A DNA stretch of 64,000 nucleotides. Origin: Romboutsia_C sp015668195 (GTDB lineage: Bacteria > Bacillota > Clostridia > Peptostreptococcales > Peptostreptococcaceae). The notes beneath the pieces were generated by a model. The model searched no databases, had not been told where the DNA came from, and saw only the letters and a list, made by a program, of their open reading frames with translations. Both the position numbers and the translations under genes were made by a program. The DNA is taken from assembly GCF_015668195.1 (NCBI RefSeq), contig NZ_JADPFC010000001.1, positions 124,001 through 188,000 of the forward strand, in the 5' to 3' direction. Positions 9,373-17,928 of the stretch are shown piece after piece. Numbering within the stretch: the first letter of the stretch is position 1; the number at the start of each line of letters is the position of its first letter.

Positions 9373-9915
9373 TTATATAGATATTATTGCTAATGTTTGA
9401 AGCTGGGTAAATATACCCTGAGAAAGGTCTGAGATAGTTTTTTTATCCATATTCATATCCTTTAAAGCCAGGAATGTTATGAATGCATTTAATAAAACTT
9501 TCTCATAAATATAGAAGTATGTATATTTATCATTTAAATATTCTTTACTTCTTATAGAGTCATTTATAAGGTTAAGTTCATCAACTGTAGCATGAGTTAC
9601 TGCCATAACAGTAGTTGAATCTATATTCGCATCTTTTACAGATTTAAATTTTTGAAGTGAGAAAGTATTTAAATCTATTAAAATTTTATGTATTTCTTTA
9701 GAACTTCTATCTTTTAATTCATCTTTAGTTTGTTTTAATAAAAGATTAGAGCGGTTTGTTATATCATCCATCTTTTCTTTATAAAATCCAAGTAGTGAAT
9801 TTAATTTTTTATTGTCTTCTATTTCTTTATTATCATCTTTAAGTTGCAAATTTTTATACACGTCTGATACTTTTTGTATATCTTTAAATAACTTTAATGT
9901 CTCAAACCTTTCCAT
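9373..9915 (-). CDS. Hypothetical helical protein
   Basis: I do not recognise this 180-residue protein. It is predicted almost wholly helical, rich in Lys, Asp, Asn and Leu, with no signal peptide and no cysteine. The first half (about 20-90) has coiled-coil character; a more hydrophobic stretch near 130-155 (FYIYEKVLLNAFITFLALK) could be buried or membrane-associated. A GGGGG-type ribosome binding site precedes ATG 9915. It sits between cfa and the divergent ROK gene and appears monocistronic. A cytoplasmic soluble role is likely, but function is unknown. Confidence 0.7.
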   Translation of the reverse strand: MERFETLKLFKDIQKVSDVYKNLQLKDDNKEIEDNKKLNSLLGFYKEKMDDITNRSNLLLKQTKDELKDRSSKEIHKILIDLNTFSLQKFKSVKDANIDSTTVMAVTHATVDELNLINDSIRSKEYLNDKYTYFYIYEKVLLNAFITFLALKDMNMDKKTISDLSQGIFTQLQTLAIISI

Positions 9916-10163
9916 AATAAACCCCCTTAAGTTGTTATTATATATACTATATAGTATAAATCATTAGAAATATATAATAAAGAAAATGTTTTTCAGATTA
10001 AATTTTCAATTGAAAAGGAAGGTATTTTTAGAAAAAAATAAACAATTTAAATTTTAGTAAAAAAATTAATAATATAAGATAGAATTAAATTAAAGTAGCA
10101 TTTATAATATAATTAAGTTAAAAAATTACCATGTTATGATTAGATTTACTAAGGAGGAGAAGC

Positions 10164-11102
10164 ATGTATTTTGTAGGAGTAGATATTGGAGGAACAGGAA
10201 TACAAGCAGGGATAGTTAATGAAAACGGTGAAATACTTTTTAGAAAAGAGTGTAAGACTAATTCTTCAAATGGATTTGAAAATGTTATGAATGATATAGA
10301 ACATTTAGTAAGGGGATTACTAAAAGAAAATAATTTAGACATGAGAGATATAAAGTCTATAGGATTTGGTGTACCAGGTTTTATAAACAAACAAGGTATG
10401 GCGACTGCTGTAAACTTAGGCTGGGAAGATGTTAATTTTATAGAGTCTTTAAAAAATAGATTTAATGAAGTAGATGTGTATGCTGAAAACGATGCAACAG
10501 TTGCAGCATTGGCAGAAGCTAAATCAGGAAGTATGAAAGGAAAAAATTGTGCTGTCATGTATACACTAGGAACTGGTGTAGGTGGTGGAATAATAATAAA
10601 TGGTAAAGCATTTTCAGGTGCACATGGTATGGGATCTGAACTAGGGCATGTTATAATAGGTGAAAATTACTTTGACTGTAATTGTGGAAATAACGGGTGC
10701 TTAGAAACTTTCTGCTCGGCAACAGCCATAATAAAGTATGCACAAAGGTTAATAAAAGAAGGAAGAGCAAGTATAATATTGGATATGGTAAATGGTAATT
10801 TAGAAGATATAAATGCTAAGATAGTATTTGATGCTTATAGAGAAAATGATGAAGTAGCAGTAGAAACTATAAATAGATTTAAACTTTACTTATCTAAGGC
10901 AATAGCTAATATAGTAAACACATTAGACCCAGATATAATATCATTAGGTGGAGGAGTGTCAAGGGCTAGTGATATTATACTTTCTGGATTAAAAGAATTA
11001 GTAAGAGAGCAGCTTGTATTCAAAAACAATGAATTTGCAGATATAGTATGTGCAAATTTAGGAGCCGATGCAGGTATAATAGGAGCAGCATTTTTAAGTT
11101 AA
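10164..11102 (+). CDS. ROK-family sugar kinase (glucokinase-like)
   Basis: A 312-residue ROK protein. The N-terminal VDIGGTGIQAGIVN is the ATP phosphate-binding loop, GTGVGGGIIING is the second nucleotide motif, and ELGHVIIG followed by CNCGNNGCLETFCS is the ROK zinc signature. There is no N-terminal DNA-binding domain, so it is a kinase rather than a NagC/XylR regulator. Glucokinase or an amino-sugar kinase (GlcNAc or ManNAc) are both possible. AAGGAGGAG precedes ATG 10164. It stands alone with its own terminator, so context does not fix the sugar. Confidence 0.85.
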   Translation: MYFVGVDIGGTGIQAGIVNENGEILFRKECKTNSSNGFENVMNDIEHLVRGLLKENNLDMRDIKSIGFGVPGFINKQGMATAVNLGWEDVNFIESLKNRFNEVDVYAENDATVAALAEAKSGSMKGKNCAVMYTLGTGVGGGIIINGKAFSGAHGMGSELGHVIIGENYFDCNCGNNGCLETFCSATAIIKYAQRLIKEGRASIILDMVNGNLEDINAKIVFDAYRENDEVAVETINRFKLYLSKAIANIVNTLDPDIISLGGGVSRASDIILSGLKELVREQLVFKNNEFADIVCANLGADAGIIGAAFLS

Positions 11103-11121
11103 AAATAAATACAACTATCTA

Positions 11122-11163
11122 AAAATAAATCTTAAGAAAAAACATTCTTAAGATTTATTTTTA
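11122..11163 (+). terminator. Terminator after the ROK kinase
   Basis: AAATAAATCTTAAG / CTTAAGATTTATTT inverted repeat ending in a T-rich run. Confidence 0.85.
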
Positions 11164-11406
11164 TGTAAATTTTTAAAGTCAACACTTAGGACATAGTATT
11201 TCTTTTAATTTTTATTTAAAGTTAACATTACAATTAGGGATTAAATAAAGTGATTATACTTTTATTATAAAAATTAGATATTAACTAGAATATGATAAAT
11301 CGTAATCTCTATTTTTAGTATTAAGCAAGAATATACAAATTATGACAAAAAGGTATTATATAATAAAAATATCATAAAGCATAAGATTACTAAGGGAGTG
11401 ATTGTA

Positions 11407-12096
11407 TTGAGTAAAAAACTTATTTTAATATGTGATGACCAAGAAACAATACATGAAACAATAGGTCAGTATCTAAAATCTGAGGGAATGGATTATATAT
11501 CAGCATATGATGGATTAGATGGGGTAGAAAAAGCTAATAGGTATAATCCAGATTTAATACTATTAGATTTAATGATGCCTAAAATGTTTGGAACTGATGT
11601 ATGTAAAGAAATAAGGAAAAACAGTAATGTACCTATAATAATGCTTACAGCAAAGGGGGAAACTGTAGATAGAATAATAGGTCTTGAAATAGGTGCAGAT
11701 GATTATATTACAAAGCCATTTTCACCAAGAGAAGTAGTTACAAGAATAAAAACAGTGTTAAGAAGAAGTGGAAATAATGATATTTCAAAACATAAAAATG
11801 TAATAGTACAAGGAAATTTGAAGATTGATATAGAAAGTCATGAAGTTTATATAGATGGTAATTTAGTAAGTATAACACCAAAAGAAATGAAAACATTTTA
11901 TATGTTGGCTTCTAATTCAGGAAAGACTTTAACTAGAGAATATATATTATCAGAAGTATGGGGATATGATTACTTTGGAGATACAAGAGTTGTAGATACT
12001 CAAATAAAAAGACTTAGAAAAAAAATTAGTCAATTTGAAGTTGATTGGGAAATAAAATCTATTTATGGTGTTGGATATAAGTTTGAGGTAATTTAA
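11407..12096 (+). CDS. OmpR/PhoB-family response regulator
   Basis: A 229-residue response regulator. The receiver domain has acidic pocket D10-D11, phospho-acceptor D54 (LILLDLMMP) and the conserved K in YITKPFSPRE. The C-terminal winged helix contains LTREYILSEVWGYDYFGDTRVVD, the OmpR/PhoB DNA-binding signature. The start is probably TTG 11407, eight bases after GGGAG (11394-11398); the alternative GTG 11398 overlaps that site. It overlaps the kinase gene by one base (TAATG), so the pair is translationally coupled. Phased TGACA repeats before the downstream metal-uptake genes are candidate targets. Confidence 0.92.
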   Translation: MSKKLILICDDQETIHETIGQYLKSEGMDYISAYDGLDGVEKANRYNPDLILLDLMMPKMFGTDVCKEIRKNSNVPIIMLTAKGETVDRIIGLEIGADDYITKPFSPREVVTRIKTVLRRSGNNDISKHKNVIVQGNLKIDIESHEVYIDGNLVSITPKEMKTFYMLASNSGKTLTREYILSEVWGYDYFGDTRVVDTQIKRLRKKISQFEVDWEIKSIYGVGYKFEVI

Positions 12097-13523
12097 TGAG
12101 TAAGTGTCTATTTAAGAAAATATATAAGACTATTGGACTATCAAGTATAGTATTTGCCTTTATTTCAATATTATTTTGTAGTGTTATAGTCAAGCAGTAT
12201 TTTATAAAAATAGAAATGGAAGAAATTGAACAAAAGATAGATGAAACTATATATAGATATCATGGTGAAAATCATCAATTAGCTGAGCGATTAAAAATAG
12301 CACTAGGAAGTGGAATTATAATAAATGGATATGACTCTCTTGGTAAACAGGCATTTAGATATTATACTATAGATGAGTCAAAGCATAATATTGACTACGA
12401 AAAAGTTAATGAAACAATAGGTACCCAAATAAAACATATATTAGATGGAGAATCAATAAGAGGTATAACTAAAGTTGATGGAATAGATGGGAATTCAATT
12501 TTTGTAGCCAAACCTATAATTCAGGATGAAAAAGTATTTGGGGCTGTATTTGCTATAAAACCGCAAAGTGAGCTAAATAAAACCTTACTAAGTTTTTATA
12601 CCATATTGATAGTTAGCTTAATATTACTTTTAATATCCACAGCTGTTCCTGTATATTTAGTAACAAAAAAAACATTAAAGCCTTTGAAAGATATAACAGA
12701 TGCTACTATTAATATGTCTAAAGGAGATTTTTCAAAAAGAATAGATGAAAATGAAAGTAAAGATGATGAATTTGGAGAGCTAATAAAGGCATTTAACTAT
12801 TTATCATATAAATTAGAACAAAATGATAAAGATATAAAATTGCTAGAAAAAATGCGAAGAGATTATGTAGCTAATATATCTCATGAATTAAAAACTCCGA
12901 TAACATCTATTAGAGCGGTGGCAGAATCATTAAATGATGACATGATAGACTGGGTAGATAGAAAACGATATTATAGCATGATACTTAGAGAGTCAATAAG
13001 ACTACAAGCCTTAATAAAAGATATGTTAGAATTATCAAGGCTTCAAAATCCTAATGAAGTAATTGAAAAACAATCACTTTGCATGGGATGTATAATAAAA
13101 GAAGTGAGGGAAAAATTTGAAGTAATAGCTGAAGATTTAGATATAAATTTTATAACTCCATCTGAAGAAGTTAAATATAATAAGGTATTTACAAATTATA
13201 ACCGAGTAATACAGGTACTTGTAATACTATTAGATAATGCTTTTAAGTTTACAGATGAAGAAGGAACTGTTTCTGTAGAAATAGAAGAAGAAGATGAGTT
13301 TATTAAGGTAATAGTGTCAGATACAGGTTCTGGAATAGAAGATGAAGATTTATTATTTGTATTTGATAGATTTTATAAAGCAGATAAATCTAGAAAATCA
13401 GAAGGAACAGGAATTGGACTATCCATAGCAGCTGAGATAATGACTAGATTAGATGAAAAAATATATGTAGAGTCTGAACCAGGAGTTGGTTCTAGGTTTA
13501 TATTTACACTACATTACAAGTAA
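12096..13523 (+). CDS. Sensor histidine kinase
   Basis: A 475-residue membrane kinase, partner of the preceding regulator. Transmembrane helices at about 13-33 and 167-190 enclose an extracellular sensor domain of roughly 130 residues that I cannot assign. Then come a HAMP linker (PLKDITDATINMSKGDFSKRI), a dimerisation domain with phospho-His H263 (ANISHELKTPITS) and an ATPase domain with N box (LLDNAFKFT), G1 (DTGSGIEDEDL) and GTGIGLSI. ATG 12096 overlaps the regulator stop codon. The extracellular signal is not visible; neighbouring cobalt/nickel and metal-chelate importers make a metal or metallocofactor signal plausible, as inference only. Confidence 0.92.
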   Translation: MSKCLFKKIYKTIGLSSIVFAFISILFCSVIVKQYFIKIEMEEIEQKIDETIYRYHGENHQLAERLKIALGSGIIINGYDSLGKQAFRYYTIDESKHNIDYEKVNETIGTQIKHILDGESIRGITKVDGIDGNSIFVAKPIIQDEKVFGAVFAIKPQSELNKTLLSFYTILIVSLILLLISTAVPVYLVTKKTLKPLKDITDATINMSKGDFSKRIDENESKDDEFGELIKAFNYLSYKLEQNDKDIKLLEKMRRDYVANISHELKTPITSIRAVAESLNDDMIDWVDRKRYYSMILRESIRLQALIKDMLELSRLQNPNEVIEKQSLCMGCIIKEVREKFEVIAEDLDINFITPSEEVKYNKVFTNYNRVIQVLVILLDNAFKFTDEEGTVSVEIEEEDEFIKVIVSDTGSGIEDEDLLFVFDRFYKADKSRKSEGTGIGLSIAAEIMTRLDEKIYVESEPGVGSRFIFTLHYK

Positions 13524-13538
13524 AATAATAGTACTTTT

Positions 13539-13649
13539 ATGGACAACTATAATGTTTTTAATATTCAAGGATGTGAATGTAATAAATTTGGCCATGATTT
13601 TTGTGGTGATACTACAATGGATTCTAGTTGTGATTGCAATTGTAACTAA
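13539..13649 (+). CDS. Possible 36-residue Cys-rich peptide after the kinase
   Basis: This short ORF begins with ATG 15 bases after the kinase stop, in the same frame, and stops at 13647-13649 right at the operon terminator. It encodes six cysteines at positions 12, 14, 22, 31, 33 and 35 (GCECNKFG, DFCGD, SSCDCNCN), plus several Asp, Asn and His, which suits metal binding or disulfide packing. No Shine-Dalgarno sequence is visible, so translation would need coupling to, or read-through of, the kinase stop. The cysteine density argues against random AT-rich sequence, but it could still be non-coding. Confidence 0.4.
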   Translation: MDNYNVFNIQGCECNKFGHDFCGDTTMDSSCDCNCN

Positions 13650-13676
13650 AAAGGAGCTTATGCTCCTTTTTTATTA
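13648..13676 (+). terminator. Terminator of the two-component operon
   Basis: AAAGGAGC-TTAT-GCTCCTTTTTT hairpin with a strong T run. Confidence 0.9.
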
Positions 13677-13709
13677 CAAAAAAACTAAAAATTAAATGTT
13701 TACTAGAAA

Positions 13710-13753
13710 TGACAGAAATTTGACACAAAAAAGACACAATTATATTTTAAAAT
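13710..13753 (+). promoter_or_regulatory. 11-bp-phased TGACA repeats and promoter of the cbi operon
   Basis: TGACA at 13710-13714 and 13721-13725 and AGACA at 13732-13736 are spaced exactly 11 bases apart, one helical turn. A TAAAAT -10 candidate lies at 13748-13753, 22 bases after TTGACA 13720-13725, too far for a simple -35. PhoB/OmpR-type regulators bind direct repeats of this period, so the adjacent regulator is a candidate. The binding itself is inference. Confidence 0.5.
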
Positions 13754-13795
13754 TAAGAGGAAGAATCAATCAAAAGAGATGTTTAGGAGGAAGTT

Positions 13796-14524
13796 ATGCA
13801 AAGTCAAATATACAAAAACTCTAAAGAAACATGGCTAGAAACTTGGGAACCAAAAACTAAGACTTTGACAGCTTTTATATGGTTAATGGGAATGCTATTT
13901 TTAGAAAATCCGATTATTGTAGGAATTATACTAATTAGTTTATTTGCAATATGTATATTATCTAATAAAAATATAAAACAAATATTTAATAGTTTAAAGA
14001 TAGTTCTATCTTTTGTTATATTTTCAATGATTACATTAATATTTAGTAATGGACTAAATATTAGAGAGGAAGCTATTAATTTTGCTATGATTTTAGGGTT
14101 AAGAGTGTTAGCATCAACGATAATTATACTGATGCTAGTATCAACACAATCGTTCCAAACATACCTAAATAGCATGAACTCATTAAATTTACCACCAGTA
14201 TTTATGACAACTTTGTTTTTAACAACAAGATATACAACACTTTTAATGAATGAATTTAAACATATAAAAAATGCACTTAAATCAAGGTTATTTAAATCAA
14301 AGGGAAACAAAAATACTATAAATACTTATGCAAACGTATGTGGTGGAATGATAGTCAAAGGAATAGACAGATCAGAAGCTGTGTATAAGGCAATGAAGTC
14401 AAGAGGATTTTGTGGGACTATGCCAGCAAATAATCCTAAACCTATAACAAAAAATGATTTAATAAAACTTTTATCATCAATTATTTTAATAATAATTATT
14501 GTTATGATAGATAGTAGTGTTTAA
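13796..14524 (+). CDS. cbiQ: ECF transporter transmembrane component CbiQ/EcfT
   Basis: A 242-residue membrane protein of the CbiQ/EcfT family, the coupling subunit of energy-coupling-factor importers. It has about five hydrophobic segments and the typical C-terminal cytoplasmic pair of Ala-Arg-Gly-type helices, here AMKSRGF near residue 199 and the earlier ALKSRLF, which contact the ATPase. AGGAGG precedes ATG 13796. It begins the operon cbiQ-cbiO-cbiM-nikL-like; association with CbiM indicates cobalt or nickel import. Confidence 0.85.
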   Translation: MQSQIYKNSKETWLETWEPKTKTLTAFIWLMGMLFLENPIIVGIILISLFAICILSNKNIKQIFNSLKIVLSFVIFSMITLIFSNGLNIREEAINFAMILGLRVLASTIIILMLVSTQSFQTYLNSMNSLNLPPVFMTTLFLTTRYTTLLMNEFKHIKNALKSRLFKSKGNKNTINTYANVCGGMIVKGIDRSEAVYKAMKSRGFCGTMPANNPKPITKNDLIKLLSSIILIIIIVMIDSSV

Positions 14525-14596
14525 AACTACAGTAAAAAATATATAAGTGACCATAAATTATTAAAGATAATTTTGCTATATAAAATGGGGGATATT

Positions 14597-15400
14597 ATGA
14601 ATGCAATAGAGATTAACTCATTATCTTATAGATATCAAGATGGGACAAATGCACTTAATAACGTAAGTATAGATATAAAAAAAGGAAGTAAAGTTGCAAT
14701 ATTAGGTGCAAATGGAAGTGGTAAAAGCACATTATTACAACATTTAAATGGGCTTATAATGCCACAAGATGGAGAAATAAAGATATTAGGTAGAGTTATA
14801 AATAATTCAAATATAGATGAAATAAGAAGGTGGGTAGGGTTATTATTTGATAATCCAGACAATCAGTTATTTTCAACAACGGTATATAATGATATAGCTT
14901 TTGGGCCAACAAACTTAAGACTTTCGAAAGGTGAGGTTAAAAGAAGAGTTGATGAGGCAATAAGATTAGTAGATATAGAAAATTTAAGGCATAAATCTCC
15001 ATGTAATTTAAGCTTAGGGCAGAAAAAGCGTGCAGCAATAGCAGGGTTACTTGCTATGGATCCTAAAATACTACTTATGGACGAGCCATTTTCGGGACTT
15101 GACCCAATATCACTAAATCAGTTCTTAAAAATACTAAAAAGTTTATCAGATGATGGATGTACTCAGTTAATAAGCACACATGATGTAGATATTGCATATT
15201 GGTGGGCTGATTATATAGTTATAATTCAAAAGGGTAATATAATAGCTAAAGGTAGCACAAAGCTATTAGAGGACAAAAAACTCATGGAAGAGTCAGGTTT
15301 AGTAAGACCTACTATTGCAGAAATTTTCGCCGATACTGGTATGTATCCAAAAACTGCAAAAGAAGGGAATAGAATTCTTATAAAAGAGGGGGGAATATAA
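14597..15400 (+). CDS. cbiO: ECF transporter ATPase CbiO
   Basis: A 267-residue ABC ATPase. Walker A is GANGSGKST, the signature motif is NLSLGQKKRAAIAG, Walker B is ILLMDEPFSGLDP, followed by the H-loop STHD. The Q-loop region has LLFDNPDNQLFSTTVYNDIAFGP, the characteristic CbiO/EcfA segment. It energises CbiQ-CbiM. ATG 14597 (MNAIEIN) is preceded by GGGGGA; the longer frame from 14573 lacks a suitable site. It overlaps cbiM by one base. Confidence 0.92.
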   Translation: MNAIEINSLSYRYQDGTNALNNVSIDIKKGSKVAILGANGSGKSTLLQHLNGLIMPQDGEIKILGRVINNSNIDEIRRWVGLLFDNPDNQLFSTTVYNDIAFGPTNLRLSKGEVKRRVDEAIRLVDIENLRHKSPCNLSLGQKKRAAIAGLLAMDPKILLMDEPFSGLDPISLNQFLKILKSLSDDGCTQLISTHDVDIAYWWADYIVIIQKGNIIAKGSTKLLEDKKLMEESGLVRPTIAEIFADTGMYPKTAKEGNRILIKEGGI

Positions 15401-16059
15401 TGCATATTTCAGAAGGTGTATTAAATACACCTACAGTAGTTGTAACTACTATAGCTGCAGTAGGACTAATTGCATATTCTGCTAAGGGAGTAAAAAGTGA
15501 AGAAATACCTAAAATAGCACTTATGACAGGAGTATTTTTCACAGGTTCATTGATACATATACCTATAGGTCCTGCATCAATACACTTACTATTATCAGGA
15601 ATTATAGGTATGATTTTAGGAAGACGGACGCCAATATCAATTTCATTAGCACTCATACTTCAATTATTTTTATTTCAATTTGGAGGACTTACAAGTTTTG
15701 GTGCAAATGTGTTAAATACATCTTTGCCAGCAATGCTTATGTTTTGGCTAGTAAGACCGCTTATAAGTGAAAAAAAAACAAGTCAATTTATATGTGGTGT
15801 ATTAGCAGGTTCTATAGCAGTTGTAGGAACGGTACTAGGTGTAGGAATTAGTCTAGTTGAAAGTAATACTCAGTTTGGTATAGGCGCTTTTTCAACTATA
15901 CATATGTTAGTTTATGGTCATATACCAATTATGATAATAGAAGGAATATTTACAGGATTTGTAGTTCAATTTATTGTAAGTGTAAGACCACAAATACTTG
16001 CAGTATTGCAAACTGATAAGGAAGAGGTAAAACCTCTAACTATAAATAACAATATATAA
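15400..16059 (+). CDS. cbiM: Cobalt/nickel ECF substrate-binding protein CbiM
   Basis: A 219-residue integral membrane protein that binds the metal ion. The mature N-terminus MHISEGVL is the diagnostic CbiM/NikM start: its N-terminal amine and early histidine help coordinate Co2+ or Ni2+. HIPIGPASIHLLLSG and later HMLVYGHIPIMIIEG carry further family histidines. The start ATG 15400 overlaps the cbiO stop. There is no CbiN; the next gene supplies the accessory role. Cobalt versus nickel cannot be decided from sequence. Confidence 0.93.
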   Translation: MHISEGVLNTPTVVVTTIAAVGLIAYSAKGVKSEEIPKIALMTGVFFTGSLIHIPIGPASIHLLLSGIIGMILGRRTPISISLALILQLFLFQFGGLTSFGANVLNTSLPAMLMFWLVRPLISEKKTSQFICGVLAGSIAVVGTVLGVGISLVESNTQFGIGAFSTIHMLVYGHIPIMIIEGIFTGFVVQFIVSVRPQILAVLQTDKEEVKPLTINNNI

Positions 16060-16073
16060 TAAGGGGAGAAAAA

Positions 16074-16589
16074 ATGAGAAGATCAAAGAAATTATTATTA
16101 GTACTTACAATGGCAGCAACATTTACACTAAGCACGATAGGTGTATTTGCACATGGTTTACACCATGAAAATGAGGGAACGGTATTTTCAGTTAAATATG
16201 ACGATGGAACACCAACTAAAAATGCTGTAGTATTAGTATATGATGAAGCTGGGAATCAAATACATGAAGGAAAAACTGATGAAAATGGTTCATTTGAATA
16301 TGGGGAAATAGATGGAGCAGCTAAATTACTTGTTAATGATGGAAATGGTCACCAAGCTGAATATGAGATGGAAACACCTGTAGTAGTAGCTGAAAAAACA
16401 GAAAAAGATAATAAAGAAGAAACACCAGCAGAAAAAGAAAAAACTGAAGAAGTTAAAGAAGACGTAGCAGAAGAAAAAGTTAAAGAAACTCAAGACAATT
16501 CAAAGATAATGACAGTTGTTATAGTATTGGTTGCATTAGGAGCGATAGCTGGAGTATTCTACGCTCGTAATAAGAAAGTTAATAAATAG
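16074..16589 (+). CDS. NikL-like accessory protein of the cobalt/nickel transporter
   Basis: A 171-residue exported protein. A signal peptide (about 1-26) ends in GVFA, and cleavage there would leave HGLHHE at the new N-terminus, a likely metal-binding tag. A beta-sandwich domain (about 33-105; KYDDGTPTKNAVVLVYDEAGN) resembles carboxypeptidase-regulatory or NikL-type domains. A Lys/Glu-rich spacer (about 110-143) and a C-terminal membrane helix (VVIVLVALGAIAGVFYA) anchor it outside the cell. It lies 14 bases after cbiM, where CbiN or NikL normally occurs. NikL-like is my reading of position and layout, not proven homology. Confidence 0.72.
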   Translation: MRRSKKLLLVLTMAATFTLSTIGVFAHGLHHENEGTVFSVKYDDGTPTKNAVVLVYDEAGNQIHEGKTDENGSFEYGEIDGAAKLLVNDGNGHQAEYEMETPVVVAEKTEKDNKEETPAEKEKTEEVKEDVAEEKVKETQDNSKIMTVVIVLVALGAIAGVFYARNKKVNK

Positions 16590-16598
16590 TATATATAA

Positions 16599-16634
16599 AA
16601 AGATGAATCCAAAATTTTAGGGTTCATTTTTTTA
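16599..16634 (+). terminator. Terminator of the cbi operon
   Basis: ATGAATCC / GGTTCAT imperfect hairpin (one bulged base) followed by seven T. Confidence 0.75.
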
Positions 16635-16700
16635 TATATAATTAATATTGATTAAATGAAATTATGTGTATAAATGTTATATATTAAACTATTTATTCAT

Positions 16701-16736
16701 ATTTCGACAAAAAAATAAAAAAACAAATGTTATAAT
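16701..16736 (+). promoter_or_regulatory. Promoter region of the first binding lipoprotein
   Basis: ATTTCGACAA (16701-16710) and TATAAT (16731-16736). The same ten-base block and spacing recur before the second lipoprotein at 17857-17893, so the duplication appears to include the promoter. Confidence 0.5.
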
Positions 16737-16771
16737 TTATGGGATAATACAGTAAATACGGGGAGCAAATA

Positions 16772-17767
16772 ATGAAAAGACTTAGAAAAAGTATAAGACT
16801 ATTTTTAATCTCAATGTTAATCATGGGCTCTACAGGATGTAGTAATATAAATAAAACTCATAGTGAAGTAAAAAATCAGTCTGCAAGCTCACATTATCCG
16901 ATAACTATAACTACATATAATCATTTAAAAGAACCAATAGAAATGACATTTCATAAGGAGCCAGAAAGGGTAGTTTCGATATATCAAAACTCTATAGAGA
17001 CACTTTTAGCATTAGGATTAGAAGATAAGATTGTTTTAGGGGCAGGGCTTGACCATAGTATAAAAGATGAATATAAAGATAAGTTCAAGAAAATTAAATA
17101 CATAAATGATTATGTACCAGATATAGAAGATATACTAAATGAAAATCCAGATTTTATATTATCTTGGTATTCAATATTTGATGAAGATAGAATTGGTAAC
17201 GTAAACTATTGGAACGAAAAAGGTATAAATACATATATATCTTTAAACAGTGGTATAACTAAAAAAAGAACTGTTGAAAATGAAATAACAGATATAATAA
17301 ATCTAGGCAAAATATTCAATGTTGAAGAAAAAGCAGAAAAAATAGTTAAAGAAATAAACAATGAAATAGAGAACACTTTAAAGGATATAAATCATACTAA
17401 AGAAGAAACAACTTTAATAATAGAATACATGGGTGAAGATATATATACTTATGGAAAAGAAACCCTAGGAGGTGACATGGTAACTAAGTTAGGAGGAAAA
17501 TTATTGGAGTCTGAAAATAACACTATAACAGAAGAAGAGTTAGTAGAGTTAAATCCAGATTCAATTTTTGTTGTTTATATGGACAGAATGGATACTAATG
17601 TAGCATCACAAGAAGCTAATAAGATACTTAAATCTCATAAATTAAAAGAATTAGATGCTGTGAGAAATAATAGAGTAAACACAATAGCTTTAGGGGAAAT
17701 GTATTGTAGTGGTATAAGAACGATAGATGGAATAAAAACCTTTGCAAAAGGTTTATATCCAAAATAA
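16772..17767 (+). CDS. Metal-chelate ABC transporter binding lipoprotein, copy 1
   Basis: A 331-residue lipoprotein with lipobox residue C23 (MGSTGC) and a FepB/BtuF-type two-lobed binding fold (PERVVSIYQNSIETLLALGLEDKI; NPDFILSWYSIFDED; LGGDMVTKLGGKLL). It captures a siderophore, heme, cobalamin or similar chelate at the outer membrane face. It is a close paralog of the next gene, sharing long identical stretches, and has its own promoter. The nearby CbiMQO cobalt/nickel system suggests a corrinoid or metal chelate, but the ligand is not determined. Confidence 0.87.
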   Translation: MKRLRKSIRLFLISMLIMGSTGCSNINKTHSEVKNQSASSHYPITITTYNHLKEPIEMTFHKEPERVVSIYQNSIETLLALGLEDKIVLGAGLDHSIKDEYKDKFKKIKYINDYVPDIEDILNENPDFILSWYSIFDEDRIGNVNYWNEKGINTYISLNSGITKKRTVENEITDIINLGKIFNVEEKAEKIVKEINNEIENTLKDINHTKEETTLIIEYMGEDIYTYGKETLGGDMVTKLGGKLLESENNTITEEELVELNPDSIFVVYMDRMDTNVASQEANKILKSHKLKELDAVRNNRVNTIALGEMYCSGIRTIDGIKTFAKGLYPK

Positions 17768-17827
17768 ATTAAAAATTAGTAGAAAAAATTTGAACAAATA
17801 TTAAAGTTATATAAAATATCCTAAAAA

Positions 17828-17893
17828 TGACACAATAATGACATAATTTTTCGGAAATTTCGACAATAAAATAAAATAAATGTGTGATATAAT
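17828..17893 (+). promoter_or_regulatory. Phased TGACA-type repeats and promoter of the chelate importer operon
   Basis: TGACA at 17828 and 17839 and CGACA at 17861 fall in an exact 11-base register (a weak unit at 17850 fills the gap). TATAAT follows at 17888-17893. The layout resembles the cbi promoter at 13710-13753, which suggests a shared activator or repressor. Confidence 0.5.
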
Positions 17894-17928
17894 ATCGATA
17901 GTTAAACGACGAAATTTGGAGGAATAAT

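Noticed and set aside
13486..13695. 69-codon ORF overlapping the kinase end
   Set aside because: It overlaps the kinase C-terminus and runs through the operon terminator; no ribosome binding site. The Cys-rich frame is the more credible one here.
13677..13795. Cobalamin riboswitch before cbiQ
   Set aside because: Only about 120 bases are available and no B12-box consensus is present; the phased TGACA repeats account for this region better.
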